NCBI GenBank assembly: GCA_034509425.1
Contig: JAVTVJ010000663.1
Span: 310,001-374,000 of the forward strand
From: Eopsaltria australis
Taxonomy: Eukaryota; Chordata; Aves; Passeriformes; Petroicidae
Length of the DNA stretch: 64,000 bases
Reading direction: 5' to 3'
Shown: piece after piece, positions 26,178 through 40,307 of the stretch
How the letters are laid out: every line of letters starts with the position of its first letter
Position numbering within the stretch: position 1 is the stretch's first letter
Translations under genes and position numbers: made by a program
The notes under the pieces: model-generated
Told to the model about the DNA's origin: nothing
Databases searched by the model: none
What the model saw: the letters and a program-made list of their open reading frames with translations, nothing else

Positions 26178-27039
26178 AAAACAAAGAGTTACAATGTCTA
26201 TATAATAGGAAAAAACAGGGTTAGATCATCAACAAATTTATTTTAGAAATTTTATAAAGAATCTGATAGATTTGCAAAAACAATCAAAAAGCTCCCCTAC
26301 CAATCAGGGAGGTGAAAATCCCCTCAATATAATTTGATGTATTTCTGACAGACAGTGGTTCAGAATAATTATTTTGCTAAAATCCTAATATATTTTTCAG
26401 CCATACGTAAGTATGAGTAATTAATAGTTCCTGTCTACTCAATGATCCATAAAAATGTAAATAAGTAGACCTTCTTTACAATAAAGAAATTGTAAAATTA
26501 TTTTATTATACCTATGTAGACACACACACTTTCCAATTTTAACTTACTGTGACTATTCACAGGTCTCATTTGATTCCCATAGCTTTGATGACAGCCTTGT
26601 TAATTGGCAATGATGTTAACCAAGCAGCCTTAACCTTTTCCAGCTCTTCCTCTCTTTGCTTGTTGGTTATCTGCTAACACTGTTTAGGTGTCTTCTCACT
26701 CATTTAGTACATACAAATTTCATCAGTTTGCTCCCTAATTTGTCCTTCACTCACTAGCATTCTTCAAAATAATTTTTGATGCAACTGTCTTAAAATAATT
26801 GCATTTTTGCTAAAAACCTCAATGAAAATAATACAAAACTAATGCAGATTATTTTAGACAAAAGAGTTGAATTACTGATTTCAGTGTGACAGCAATGGCT
26901 TGCAAATTCTTATTTATTTTCCATGTTTTAGTAATGGGAAGAATTTCAAAACACCTTTTTTTTTCTGTTACCCAAAGAGCATACCCATAGACTGATGTCT
27001 AGCTTAACCAAAACATGGAAACTTGTGCTTTTTTTTGAT

Positions 27040-27118
27040 ACTACTACTACTACTAGTATTATTATTATTACTATTTTTATTATTGTTATTGTTATTATTA
27101 TTATTATTATTATTATTT
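27040..27118. repeat. Compound trinucleotide microsatellite, (TAC)n then (TTA)n
   Basis: Begins with about six TAC/ACT units, passes through one AGT break into TTA/TTG units, and ends with a run of about nine TTA units. The interruptions suggest an old, partly decayed locus with one still-pure segment at its 3' end. It creates a spurious isoleucine-rich frame on the plus strand. Confidence 0.92.
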
Positions 27119-28329
27119 TCAGTTCAATATCATTTCAGAGAAAAGTTACAATTGTTCTTCTAAATCAATTCAAGCCATCTTTCAGTCAAAATAAAGATGA
27201 TGATATTCTTTTTCTTTAATAAGAATATTGCATAGCCAGTCTTCATTATTTCAGGTAATTTTTTTTCTAGTGCTTTGAAAAATATCTGGAAGTAGAGCTC
27301 TACATTATAAATGTGCTTCATTTGAACCAATATGAATATAGTATTTTAAAATTTCACACTGTATCTCATAGTCACTCAGAGAAAATATTTTTGTACTTTC
27401 ACACCCTCATTATGAATAATGTAAAGAGCCAATTAATAGAAGATGTTCTGAATTATGAATTAGGACCAAATTAAGAATGCAAAATTACAGAAAAACAATG
27501 ACTGCTTGTTTTAAATTCCCCTTCCAGAGAGCTAACCATTTTTAACTATCCACACTGCTATCCAGAGTTGATCTATATCTTTATCTATTCCTATGGCTAA
27601 TGAGGAACAAATTACTTATTACTCATGAATGACACTAACTACCCACTCTTGCACAGAAGAAGAATATTACAATTTACATTTAAATGAGATTTAAAATGTT
27701 AATGAACAGAGACAGTATTCTAATTATCTATAAAACTACTAATTACTTCAGAATCATACTCTCTGTTTGCCCAGCAACATTAATGAAGGATTTGTAGAAT
27801 AATTCCCAATAACAGGGGGTCAAGAATGGGCAAACAATGCTAGTATGTATTTAATATCATTTGATAGGGGGAAGATCGTTATGTGTGGTACACATACAAA
27901 AACATTTTTAAAAATGCCCTCAGAAATATTTGATATTTTCTTTAAGTATATGTGGAACCTTAGATTTAAGGTGTGTTTCTTCCATGTCCATCTGCATCAC
28001 TGATGGCAGAGATGGATTTGGAATCTTGGCCTCTACCTCCATTTGCAGTGCTTAATTTCTCTTTGCCTATTTTTGGTGGTTTTTGTTGTTATTGTGGTTG
28101 CTGTTGGATTTTTTTTCTTTGGCTTTTTTTCATAACTGTCATTTAAACGTTCAAGAGCAGGATGGTAAAGAAATTCACAAGAATACTTTGTGCACACAAC
28201 ATAAACATACTCTCTTGTTTTTTCAGCTTAAAAGGTCAAATTAACTTCTTTTTTTTTTCTGACCAGCCATACTGATTTCATTGCATTCCTATCTCTATGT
28301 CAGGAGAAACCAAGAACCATTATTAAATT

Positions 28330-28360
28330 TTTCTGATAGAAAAAACATTTCTATCAGAAA
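28330..28360. repeat. Perfect 13-bp inverted repeat with 5-nt loop
   Basis: The left arm 'tttctgatagaaa' (28330-28342) and right arm 'tttctatcagaaa' (28348-28360) are exact reverse complements separated by five bases. It is followed directly by a (GAAAT)4 run to 28376. It could form a hairpin in RNA or a small cruciform in DNA; no function is implied by the context. Confidence 0.9.
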
Positions 28361-31300
28361 TGAAATGAAATGAAATCAGGAAATGAAGTTGGTATTCATT
28401 CAGAAATGCCATCCAGCTTAAAACAATTGTCCCTTGAGTTTTTCAACTTTTATTTTTTTATTTCAACTCTTCTACGCACACACAGATTCCAGATATCCTT
28501 AAAGGTTTGAGAAATTAACAACAAAATTTGTTCTTCAGAGGGATATAATTGAAATAATTCAGGAAACAATGTAGTGGAGATGTAATAGAATGACATCTCA
28601 AACTTTACATGATAATTCAAAAGGAACTTAATACCTTAAATTTTAATAGTGTGGAAGCACAAAGTTGTGGCAAAGATAACAAAGTCCAAAGAGATTCAAT
28701 ATTTGTATTATAGAACATTACTGAAAGTACTCAGTATATCTTTAGTCAATGTTTTTTGATATTTAAGTAATATAAAATCTCCATACATTAGTTTGAGATA
28801 CTTTCTGTTCTGATACTGAAGTGATTTTCCCAACTTTGACACTTCTTTCTGGTGATTAACATATGTGTTTTCATACTATTCTTCCACTAACTTAACAGTC
28901 TGCTCAGAAATTCCAGATTCATTTTTGTTCCATTTTTGCTCATTTGCAGTCTACTCTTTGTTTCAAATTCAGCAACAATTTCTGATGCCTGGAAACGTTT
29001 TTTTCACTGAAGAAGGTCTTAAGAACATTGAAATGAGTAATTGATACTGAATTATGCATAGATTTAAACTCTCATCTGAGTCTATTTTTTAATCATTATC
29101 ACTATTACTATCTTCTGTTTCTCATAGTAACAAGTTAAATAAAGTAATAAGACAAGAAGAGAAGAAGCTCCCAAGATTCATTTTTAAGAAGGTTAAAAGT
29201 TCAGCAGTCTCCAGGTAGACTAGGTCAATATCAATTCCACTTGCAGCATGCAGCAAATGAACTTTAAGAGAGGGTAGAAGAGCTGCTCATGATTAAAAAT
29301 TAGAATAACAGTTTCAGATTAATTACTAATTACTCACAATATTTGGCTTAAATGTTTTGCATTGAATAGAGACAGATGGTTCTCTGCCCATGCCGAAATA
29401 AAAGGGCATACTGGCAAGAGGATTTCAAACATTTCAGTAAAAGTCAAGATTTTGGGGGGACTCCTTAACTGACATTCTGTTCTAAACAGAACATTTCCCA
29501 TTACCTTCAGCTCACAAAATTAACATAAAAATGAAAATCCCTTCCTGTCCTTCATATTTCTGTAGACATCATCTTTTGTGCAAAAAATGAACACTCTGTA
29601 CAACTGTGGGTTATAACATGGACCAGGCAACTACGTATGCCAGAGCAGGTAAAGGGTCAGATCTCTTGTATCATAGTCTGGACAGTAATGATAACTTTTT
29701 TTAAATGCAGCCAGTCTGGGTGAAATGTTTCTGTAAAAATCCAGAAACCTTGACAAAACTACTGATTTGGGACAAAAATTGAACATACAGCTATCAGGAG
29801 TATCTTGAAAAAGATTCCACAAACTGAGCTTTTAAAACATCTAAACGAAACAAGCTAGACATTCATGTTTATATTGGGCTAATAAACAACTATTGCACAA
29901 CTGAATGAAAAAAGGTGGAATACTTTTCATTCAATATTTTAATGTCCACTTTTAAAGCAAAATGCACAGGAAACAACCTAGCCAAAGGCTGACTCTTGTT
30001 TTCAATGCAAATCTAATGCAAAATATTACGTGGAAAGAACACTTGCTACTGAAGTTTAGACACAAACCTCGTTGCAGCAGCTGCTCCTAACTATACACAC
30101 ACAACCTATTTGCAAGTTATAAATAGAATAAAATGCATTACTTCTCTTGTTGCATGTAGCTTTCTCCTCTCACATTTATTTTTTTATTCCACTGTTAGCC
30201 CTTCTTTGTACCTTCACTTCTCTTCATCTCACTTTAATTTTGATGTTTTAGTCACAATCATTTAGTACTAGATAGAAAAAAATAGGAGTCAAGATGTATC
30301 TGTCTGTCTTCTTTATTTTGTCTCTGAAAATTTCCTTCCAATGAAATACCATATTCTGGTTGAACTGTATTGTGGTTTTAGAGTATCTCCATATCTAGTT
30401 TTCCATGTATAATTCATAAATGTTTCATTATTGTTTTTGTTATTGCAAACTTTTCAAAGTTGTCTCCTCTTCCTGAACTCTGAATTGTGTAAACAGATGG
30501 CACTAGGCATAAAACAGATTATTTTATCTTTAACTTCCAAAGACTATGAAGTGTATTTGGAAAGACTCAATATATATCTTGAGTTCAGGATTTTATTTAG
30601 AGTAGGTACTTCTATGTCCAATACGTATGTGACCTGTACAGTTGATCTATGCAAAAATTTGAATGGACAGGCACAGGAGATCTGTGGTTTATATTTGCAT
30701 CAAATTACACTGTACTACAATTACAGCAATCACTAGCAAAATTTCATATTGGAGTTCACATTTTTAAATGATACCTGAGTGTCCAGGTATCACCGTTCCA
30801 TCCAAAACAACTACCAGGAAATTTGGAAAACTAACCAAACTTTTTAACTTCTTCCTTTATTAATACTTACAATTAAATTTAAGTATTCTTTTTTAAGGAG
30901 ACATAAAAGTATCACTCTGTGTTGTAGACTGTCCATATAAAACTGGAACTATGCAGCTAAAACAAGCCACTAAAAAAATCTCTCCAGCCAACAAAATGAA
31001 GTGAAACTTTTAAGTCTCTCTCAGTGTCAAGGAAAATTCTACAAGATTCAAAATGGCAATGTTTCATATGAATAACCTGTTGACAGAAACTAAATTCACA
31101 GCATAGTCATTCAGTCATTCATTCTTGTCATATCCCTACAAGTCAACAATAGTCCCATTTTTTGTGGCTTTCCCATGACTACTTGCAAAATTGACTGTGG
31201 GAGTCTTCATTTCACATGAAAGAAGATTTCTGAGTTAACCTCATCCAAATATTACTCAAAATTTAGAGTCCAGGTAGAACTTCCATATACAAAAGAACAA

Positions 31301-31822
31301 CCCCCACAAAATATTGGTGCGAGGGTCTGTTCTGCATGGTGAATTTTAACTGAACGTATTTTTCCTCTAATACTTCTGTCACGCAGTGAAGAAAATGCAG
31401 CCATTTTATCTACAACATCTATGGGCTTTACAAAGCATAAATTTTTTAATGATGTGTATAGCTCCAAGGTGAAAAGAAGCACAAAATAGACTGCTTTTTA
31501 TACGTATTGTTACTGTTAAAACCTCTTTAAATTGTGTTTGATGACTAACAAAAGTCAGCATATCCAAAGCTTTTCTGACCTTAGTTCTGTAGAATGTGCG
31601 GAAAGAACATTTGCTTGTTTTCAGCAAATGCCTTCTCCAATCCAAATACTACATACCTGATGACAATCCCAAAATGTGGGTTAGAGTAGTACCATTTGCA
31701 CTAAAGCAGTTCACGGTCTCTAGCTATCTATCTATCTGCCAAAATTAATTGTATTTCAAAGACCTTGCAAAAAATGGAATCACTTATCACAAAGGTTCAA
31801 GAAGCTCTATTGATTAAAAGTT

Positions 31823-32425
31823 GATCATTTAAGGTTAACTGGGTCTGGCTGGTATGGAGTCAACTTTCTACATAGGGTCCCATGTGGTTCCATGCTTTGG
31901 ACCTCTGATTACACCACCCTCCATAAAACACCAGTGTTTTATCCATTGTTGAGAAGTGCTTGCACCCTGCCAAGGTTTTTCTGTTTCCCACTCTGTCCCC
32001 TCAGTGTGGAGGCTGAGGCTGGGCTGAGGCTGGGAGAGGACACAGCCAGAACAACTGACCCAGACTGACCCATGTCACATTCCTTGTCATCTCATGCTCA
32101 GCAATAAAACCTCAAGGAAAAGAGGAGCAAGGAGAGATGCTGGTTATGATTTTTGCCTCCCCAGGCTACCTTTATGAATGCCGAGACCCTGCCTCCCAGG
32201 TAGTGGCTGGACACTTGCTTGCTGATGGAAAGTATTGAGTGAATTCCTGCTTTGCTTTGCTTTGCTTTGCTTAACATGTGCAGATTTTACTTCACCTATT
32301 AAATTGTTTTTACCTTGATTCATAAAACTTCCTGCCATCCTTATTCATTCTCCCTATCCCACAAGAGAGGGGAAGGAGTGAGAAGCTATGAGGATTTAGC
32401 TGCTGGCCACAGTAAACATATTACA
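31823..32425 (+). mobile_element. Solo LTR, ERVL-type passerine/avian endogenous retrovirus
   Basis: The order of blocks matches a common avian LTR: 'gttaactgggtctggctgg' near the start, 'gcttgcaccctgccaaggt', 'gggagaggacacagccagaa', 'aactgacccagactgaccca', 'catgctcagcaataaaa' (where the family normally has a TATA box), 'gaatgccgagaccctgcctc', 'gagtgaattcctgctttgct', 'cctattaaattgtttttacc' (the polyadenylation-signal region, ATTAAA form), and the C-rich 3' end 'ctccctatcccac'. No gag, pol or env sequence adjoins it, so it is a solo LTR left by recombination between two LTRs. Termini are worn and no target-site duplication could be identified. The TATA region is mutated, so promoter activity is doubtful. 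Confidence 0.85.
32249..32272. repeat. (TTTGC)n pentanucleotide run inside the LTR
   Basis: Four to five TTTGC units within the U5-side part of the solo LTR at 31823-32425. It is an expansion of a motif that the family normally carries in about two units. Confidence 0.85.
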
Positions 32426-35400
32426 AGGCAAATAAAATAAACTTTAAAGTGTATTTAAACAAAATTAATTTCACAAACTTACAAAGTTGTGTATTATCTT
32501 GTCCAGATATATCTGCATAGATACTCATGTATGTTAATTGCAGAAGCCATTATAGACAGAATGTTGCTATAACCTAGAGAGCCAGTGAGCTTTACACAAA
32601 ATGCCTGTGGGCCCCACAGAAAGCCAGGAGCAGTCTGAAAGCACTGCACAGGTAACTTACTGAGATATTCCCTCATATGCTCCAAAACCTTGTCTTTATC
32701 CAAGTTCCACCTTTGTGCTAGCTGCTAGGGACTTTAGGTGGAAATAACTGTAGACCTGATGCAGCTCTTAATTTCTCTGAGCTGCAACCCCTTTTTTTTT
32801 GCCTGGAAGAATTCTTTTGGAAAAAGCCTGAAACAAATTCAATGTAAATAATTCACTCAGTGTGAGAAAGCAACACTGAAGCTATGTGCTAATGGGAGGA
32901 GTAAACTGGGTTAAAGCAGCATGCCTCAACAGTGGCCAGTGGAAAAAAAATGGGACACAAGAAATACTCATCTAATCTGAAAATTTTTCACTTGACCGTA
33001 TTTCCCAGCTCTGAGATTTGCTTCCTGTGAACATTTGAATGTTAGAAACTGACTGACATGAATGCTCAGATCAGTGAGTTTTAAACTTAAACATCCAAGC
33101 AGTTATCCAAAGTTAGTTTTGAGTTATATATTCACTCAGAAATTACAGCAAGTTTCATACTGGCCTGTTAAATCAGTCACTCAGACTCAGGCAACTGGAA
33201 CAAAATAGATAAAATCTGTAGCTAAAAAAGCACTTAATGGTTTTCAAATACCCAAACCAAATTTCAGCTATATACAAAGAAAGTACACAGAGATAGATGT
33301 GCATCCATGCAAGAAATGTAGAACTCTTGATCATGTACAAAGGCTGCATTTGTTGAATAGCTACATCACATATCTGCGCTACTGATAATTATCCATTGTC
33401 AGAGGCTGATGCAGTACAGTACACTCCCCTTCACACTACAGAACCTAATGTCACAAATTTAATTTATCAGAAGTTAGGGCCACATCTCTAAGGTATTAAT
33501 TAACTGAGTACCAACAGCTTGTACACTTATATAATCCTTCAGAAATACATCATTCTTTCTCTCAAAGTTGGAAGCTATTCAAAAATGGCTAAATAAACAA
33601 TCACTCAGCTGTCACTTAAATTACTTGAGTTCTATCCATCTTTTCAACACTGTATGCAAAACCAGTACTATAAACATGAAAGCACTAAAATAAACTTAAA
33701 ATATCTTGAATGTTGTGAGCATCTGGCTATTCCTTATCTCGCTTGCCTTAGGATGTACCAGAGCTTCTGCTTATTTTATGAAATGTGTCAACTTAAATCA
33801 CATAATTTTGTCTTTTATATAGAATTTCAATGCAACCATTTTACTGTATCTCATTAGCTTTTACTTTTTTTATTTCACTGCATCAAATGCTTTTCAGTTT
33901 TCCTGACATTATAAATATCATCCACAAGAATGTAAATATTTGTTATTGAGCTGTAAATGGCAGGAACTTGAGTCATAACTGCAACCGTGAGTGACCAGGT
34001 GCAGAATTTAGTACAGTGAATCTAGAGCTGTGGTCCGGCAGACTCCAGGAGTTAGGAATCACTTCTGCCCAGTTGCCAGAGCCTGGCCAGGTCCATCCAG
34101 AAGCCTTTCTTTCCAAGACCAATCCATGCAGCTGATGTTTTCTATGTTGCATGGTCCTACTAGGAGAAAGGCTGTGTGTGGATCATGGCCAGACACTGTG
34201 CAGTGCAGGCAGCTACACAGGGGTTGCCTTTCAGTAACAGCCACATAAAACACTTCCAGAAACTGCGTGAAACCTAAGAAAGGACAGCCAAGTCTTATTC
34301 CTTCTCCCCAGCTATCAAGGCTGATGCTCAGATTCCTTCAGACTGTGCCTTAGTCAAGTCTGTTGGCATTTCTCTGTGCTCAGCTACAACAGTTCTCTTG
34401 TACAGATTCTGGACTCCAAGCAGCAAAGTACAAAACCTGTGTTAGCACAGAACCAGAGACAATAGCAAATCCTGGTAGCTAAAACACAGAAGAAAGCAGA
34501 AGAGCTTGAGGTGTCAGATACCACATAGGGACAGCAAATATCAGATCTTCCTGAGTGGAAAACAATGGACAAATCTCTTGTGAGCTTACAGTTGGGTGAA
34601 ATAATGGCAGTAAAGATGGACAACAGACATTTTGTGCAAGCACGACTTTCAAATGTCTTCCTGGCTTTTATCTCACATACTTTTTCCTGATGAAGATGCT
34701 TCAAAGTTCAAAACAGGAAAGGTAATCAAGACTAACTTTAAATTAGACTTACTCTTTATTTGCATTCAATACAAGTACATAAATTATACTCCCAGACTGT
34801 GATCAATGCTACACTGAGTCTGTACATACCTTCTGTACAAAGAAGAAACAGACAAAACCCTTGCTACTTAGCATATGCTATATTTGTACAATATGTCAGA
34901 GCATGTGGGAGAATGAGGGGAGCTCAGGATACTGGAATTACATCAACTGTCTCCTCATGACAGAGGAGAGGTCTATAAGTTCAGTGTGTGAATCTTGGTA
35001 CCACCTGCTTGTACACTCTCTGGAAGTGACTTTGCTTTCAAAAAACTTTTGATTTGGTGTAAGTACATTGACTGCAGTGGAAACACAGCTAAATACCATA
35101 AAGATGATAATGGGTCTCTGTATTTGAAGTAGCAAAATTCAGCAGATCTAATAATGTAGCACTGACTCTTCTGGAAAGGTCATGAGCACTTAATATATAT
35201 GTAACACAGATTGCACTACACTGGTTAGCTAATTGTAGGAAAAGGCAATTTCGTGCATGATAATTCACAAACTCATAAAAAGAGTGCGTAATATATATCC
35301 ACGTGCTTTCGTTGCACCTTCCAACATTTACATTTAAATATTTTTAATTATTTTATATACTGTGTCTTATTGAGACAGAATTGATAACTTGAACATACAG

Positions 35401-38400
35401 GCAGTCATAAGTCAGCGGTGAACATGAGTGACATGCAACAGCCCTTAGCCTTCTGACTTACTCTTCAGCTGAAGAGACACAGCATTATTTTGTTATGATT
35501 ACCAATTCAGAACATATTCATAACTAGCAGATGTTTTCCTCTTGGTTGCTTGGCAATTAAGGGACATTGCTGCAGCTGAATTTTGCACCTGGACAGCAAA
35601 TGACCAAACCAATTCTGTAAAACCTTTGACTTACAAAAATTGTTCCTTAGTGCAAACGATTATTTTGAAACTGACACTAGATCTATGTGTCAATTAATCA
35701 CAAATCACGGGTGAATGTAATCAGATAGCATTTCATTTCCAACCGCTATGTAAGTATATAAAGAACACAGATATAAGCAAACAGGATAGCATTCTCCACT
35801 GCTACTACAAATTTTAAAAAACTCAACCATATGTTCAGTTTTAAGTATATTATCATTTTTTTGTCAACAGTAAAACAAAATAAGTGTGTATCCATTATGA
35901 AAAAATAACATGCAACTGGCTATTATATTTCTTGTTAAATACCTTCAAAGAATAGCAACCAAACCAGCCATCTCTTGATTTATAGTGTCATGGTTTAACT
36001 ATGACATAGTGATTATGAAAATGCAACAGTAAACTGCTTGGGAGGAACATATCTTAAAAAGTGAAACAAACAAAGTTGAAGTGAACTATTTGCAAAAATA
36101 ATTTTAAAAGCATCAACTTCTTATACTAACCACCTTCCATAAACACTTAGCAAATTTTGGAAGCAAGGATTTGTGTCTGCCAATCTGACAGCAAAGACAT
36201 GTACAAGCCATGTCATTCTATTTGCTAATAAAGAAAGAACAAAAAAAAAAAAAATGCTACAGTTTCTGATAAGAATTACTACACAACAATCACAGATTTC
36301 TGTGCTGCACTGAAATACCTGACTGCCAGACAGTAGGACCTTCAAACGGTGCTCTGAGCTATATTTCTGCTGTATTAATGAAACACTTCGAGGTCTGAGA
36401 ACAAAATTCTGCCTCTTTACTTTCTCTCTCTAATCTAAGACGTAAATAAGGAGTCTTTTTTTTTTTATTATTATTCAAGGAGTTGATGGAAAGAGAATTA
36501 CTCCCTAGTATTTTGAAAACAAAAGGTCGGAATGTATAATTTAAGATCTAATAAGGTTTGATGGAATTGAGACCTTTGGAAAGTAGTTTAATGCATGCAT
36601 ACTTAAGGTATATTCAACATACATATTTCAAATATAGGTTAGTTCAAAAAACAAAAACATTAATGAAGTAAGAACTTGAAAGGACATGAATTTTTTTTCT
36701 TTACAAAACAGCACAAAGCACAATTAAAGAAAAGGTGACAGCCCAACAGTCAGTACTGAGGCAACTAAACACAGCCTGCCACATGCCATCACTTTAAGAT
36801 AATTACTTTATTATGCTAGTTTAAAAAAGCTCAACACATCACTAACACTCTCTGTGTCCAATCACTGCAAACTCATTTGTTATTCATTGAAACATCTATC
36901 AAGGATCAAAATAGATTCATTTTCTATTCATGATGCTCCCCTATGCACTTCTGCAGGTCTTGCAGTGTATTTCAGCATTTAAATGACAGGTTGTACAGTG
37001 GGAAGTAGCATTATATATTAACACTTTGAATGCCACCTTGTAACCTAGTCCAGAAGCACATACAAGTATATGTTTTATTCTGAACATTAAGTTAAACTCA
37101 TTGCTTCCTGTGGTATTTCCTGAGCATTTTAGCCTAGGATTCTAGGTGGTTTCTGAAGCCCTGAATCATCCACTTTAAAATTTACCCAGATATACCTTTT
37201 CTCAGAGAAATTAGTAATACATATTTGTAAGACATAAATGCCATAACAACAATTTTATATTCTACATTTAAATTTGTGGGGAAGATAGCATGTTTTGGAA
37301 AAATTGAGGGAATTGTGTTAAAAGAGATATGAAATTTGTACAGAGCTGGAAACAGATTTTCAGAGAAACAGAGTTATAGCCTGGGACTGTCTTTTCAGCA
37401 TAACTAATAATTAGTACAAAATAAAGGAAGGTATGAGGAAGCAAGGACAACAACATCAATCACTTTCTATTTTCTCCAAATAAAGAGGACACTAAACTGG
37501 GTTCCCAGATTTCTAAGCCTGTATTGGACCATCCCTATTGAAGACAGCAACAACCACCACTCCAGACAAGTAATGGACCTCTGCTCTCCTTCAAAGACAG
37601 GATGAAGACTGAACAAACTGCTGCACAAACATCCCAGCTGTTATGCATCAAATTTTGAGGTGTCTTAATTTTATCACACATTTGACTCTGAGACCAAGGG
37701 CTTACACAGTATTCTGGATTCTAGCTCAAAGGCCAGGTGGCTCAAATGATACACCATGGGACTCAAGCACCAATAAGTGTGCTCCTTTCCTCACACACTG
37801 CAATAAAACAGATGCCCAAGGCCACTAATCATAATGGCAGAAGTCTTAATTCTTTTGATACTGCAGTAAACCCCTGCGAAAGTAATAAAATCAACACATT
37901 CCAAAAAGCCTGATATCTGTGATATAAACTTAAAAAGAAAGACATAAGAATTTTTTTCATTTTTTCTTAGCAGTTGCTATAAGAAAACACTGGTAGAAAG
38001 TTTCAAGAATAAGTACCTTGTAAGAGTTTTAGATCTTATTTAAAAGTAAATCTCTAGTGTTCCATTTGCATAAGAATTCTTATACTAAATAATATAGAAA
38101 ATATCACATTCATATTTAATATACCTCAAATTTGGTATGTCACTGACTATTTTTTCAGTAGTTTGCTGCTGAACTGTACATCTGAATCTTTCCTGTCCTT
38201 TGTACAATGCCAAGTTTTCAGTGACTTAATTTAACAGCTTAAGTGACAGGAACTTAAAATTTTAAAATATATATATCTACACAGACACTAAATTTTTAAC
38301 TTCTTTGAATTTGAATAAAATGAGATACTAAGTCATCGCATGAAATATTTATTCATATTAGAAACAGACAAAAAAGAATAGCTCATGCATAACTCAGAAC

Positions 38401-40307
38401 AAAGCAACCATATGCAAAGAAGAAAGGAAGGGTTATTTCTTGACTTTCTTCGCATTTTATAGTGCATTATTATTCCTAAAACAGAAAGGACAAACAAAAT
38501 AAAATAAATATTAAATCTTCGTCCTAAGGTGGTCTGACTTTTGTTTGTACTTCACCATAATGTGTTTTTTAACACCTGTTATTCAAGAATAATTGCTATG
38601 TTATATAAATTTAAAAATAAAGTTAAAATAAGCTTTATTTTATAAATTGAGTCAAGAACTTGATGTAGTAGAGAAAATACTACCTACCTTTTAAATAAAT
38701 GAAAAATAATTGACCGTATTTGCCTTTATTCTAAACAATTCTTATTGAACTACTGGCAAGACCTAACAAGCTGCCAGGTTGTTCCTATGAGGTACTGGTA
38801 ATTTAAATTTAAAAACAAAGAGTTAAACTACAAAAACAAGAAGCATTTTTGTCTTTATGAATACTTTTAGACCTGAATTCAGGAAACAAATTTTATTATA
38901 CCAAACACATCACTCCACATACTAAGTGTGCACTGGTTTGTTGCCCAGCAATGCTGTCCAGGAGGCCACATACTTATGAAAATGTTGGTATTCAAGATAA
39001 TTCAAAGACACAGGTTACTGCAGCAATGTGTCTGTACTGCTCTCAACACCCAAGATACCCAGTCTAAAGCTGAATTAAGCCTGAATGCAAGACCCTAAGA
39101 AGCACTTCAATGTTTCACATCATTTGATAAATTCTGAACATTTTCACTGATCAGTTTTTGTTGATGGCATACACACCACAACTGCTTTTGCAAAATTTCT
39201 CCAGCAGGATCTCCAGCTGCAACATTCCTTGCTGAAGCTATGCACAGCTGCCTTACCAGTCTATTTTGCTGCTTCTCCTTGTAAGCATACTGAAATTTAT
39301 TTTTGCCTTTTCTTTGCCCATCCTGTAAAAACATCTTACCATTAATTGCTTTGCCAAACATAAATTAAAAGGAACAGAAATTACTTTGCATAAAACTGTA
39401 AGAACTGAAAGTTGGTTCACATCACCTGTATAAATAAATAAATTTCATCTTTACAGCGGATGCAATTAACTCATTGGTTTGAGATACACAAAAATATTCA
39501 TTTATTGAAAACACTAGTAACTTTCTGTGACCATTTATGCATTTTGGCCAAGTTTGTCCTGATTGTTCAGTCCACTGGGATTTTGAAATATTTTATTTGA
39601 TTCCTAAATAGGACAATGAATAGATAGTGTAAAAGTAATGTTCAATTATAAAAAATTACTGCGTGTGTTGTTATGAGATACTGGTAACAAAAACACTTTT
39701 TTGAATAAAAATATGGTAAATCCATTTTTACTCAATTACACTGAAGCTCAAAAAAGTGTTAAGAGATACAAAATTGTATTGTCGCAGAATTTTTAATTGA
39801 AATAATTATTTTTCGAACTAACTATCACCTCCAACATTGCAAAACCATTTTACATCTTTACAGTTACTGGTATCTAACAAAAGAAATTCTATACCATGTA
39901 CCAGCTAACAGAAGTCAAAACTATTTTCGTAGAACAGCAAGTAACAGATGTCTTAAGATCTATTTTAGTGTAAGAAATTCAAAATAAATGGGAAACATAA
40001 TGAGACAACTTGATAATAAATTCAGTTCAAACTCAAGTATGAAGTAGTTGAATACAGTTGGAGCTGTATCAACTAATGGTTTGTACCCTTAATACCTTTT
40101 CTTTAAAAAAAAGAAAAAAAAATGCACTATTTAGCAGCCATTTGAATGTCACCAAGTCTGAAACAGATGTTTATAATGCTGACGGTGCAATGTGCAATTT
40201 TCTGTCTATATATATACGCATACACACAGAATTTTTAAACTAAATGTTAGAGGAATTTTGCACCACTAGGCTATATTCATGTGAACTCCAGAAATTTATT
40301 ACTTTAA
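32426..40307. other. Unique AT-rich non-coding DNA
   Basis: The longest repeat-poor stretch of the first two thirds of the window. GC-richer patches at about 34020-34420 and 35400-35590 were examined in all frames: no recognisable protein, tRNA or repeat family. Frames of up to 106 codons (34384-34704, minus) are unsupported. The stretch 'tgtcatggtttaac' near 35986-35999 resembles an LTR terminus, but nothing around it matches an LTR. Confidence 0.6.

Larger units (their letters stand above)
26178..31822. other. Unique AT-rich non-coding DNA
   Basis: No gene or transposon recognised. It contains a trinucleotide microsatellite and a perfect hairpin, annotated separately. Open frames of up to 101 codons (30431-30736) have no known motif. 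Short TATC repeats lie near 31723-31735. Confidence 0.6.

Noticed and set aside
26995..27219. Isoleucine-rich frame
   Set aside because: Translation of the TTA microsatellite.
35986..35999. 14-base match to an avian LTR terminus
   Set aside because: No LTR sequence follows on either side; the match is short enough to be chance.
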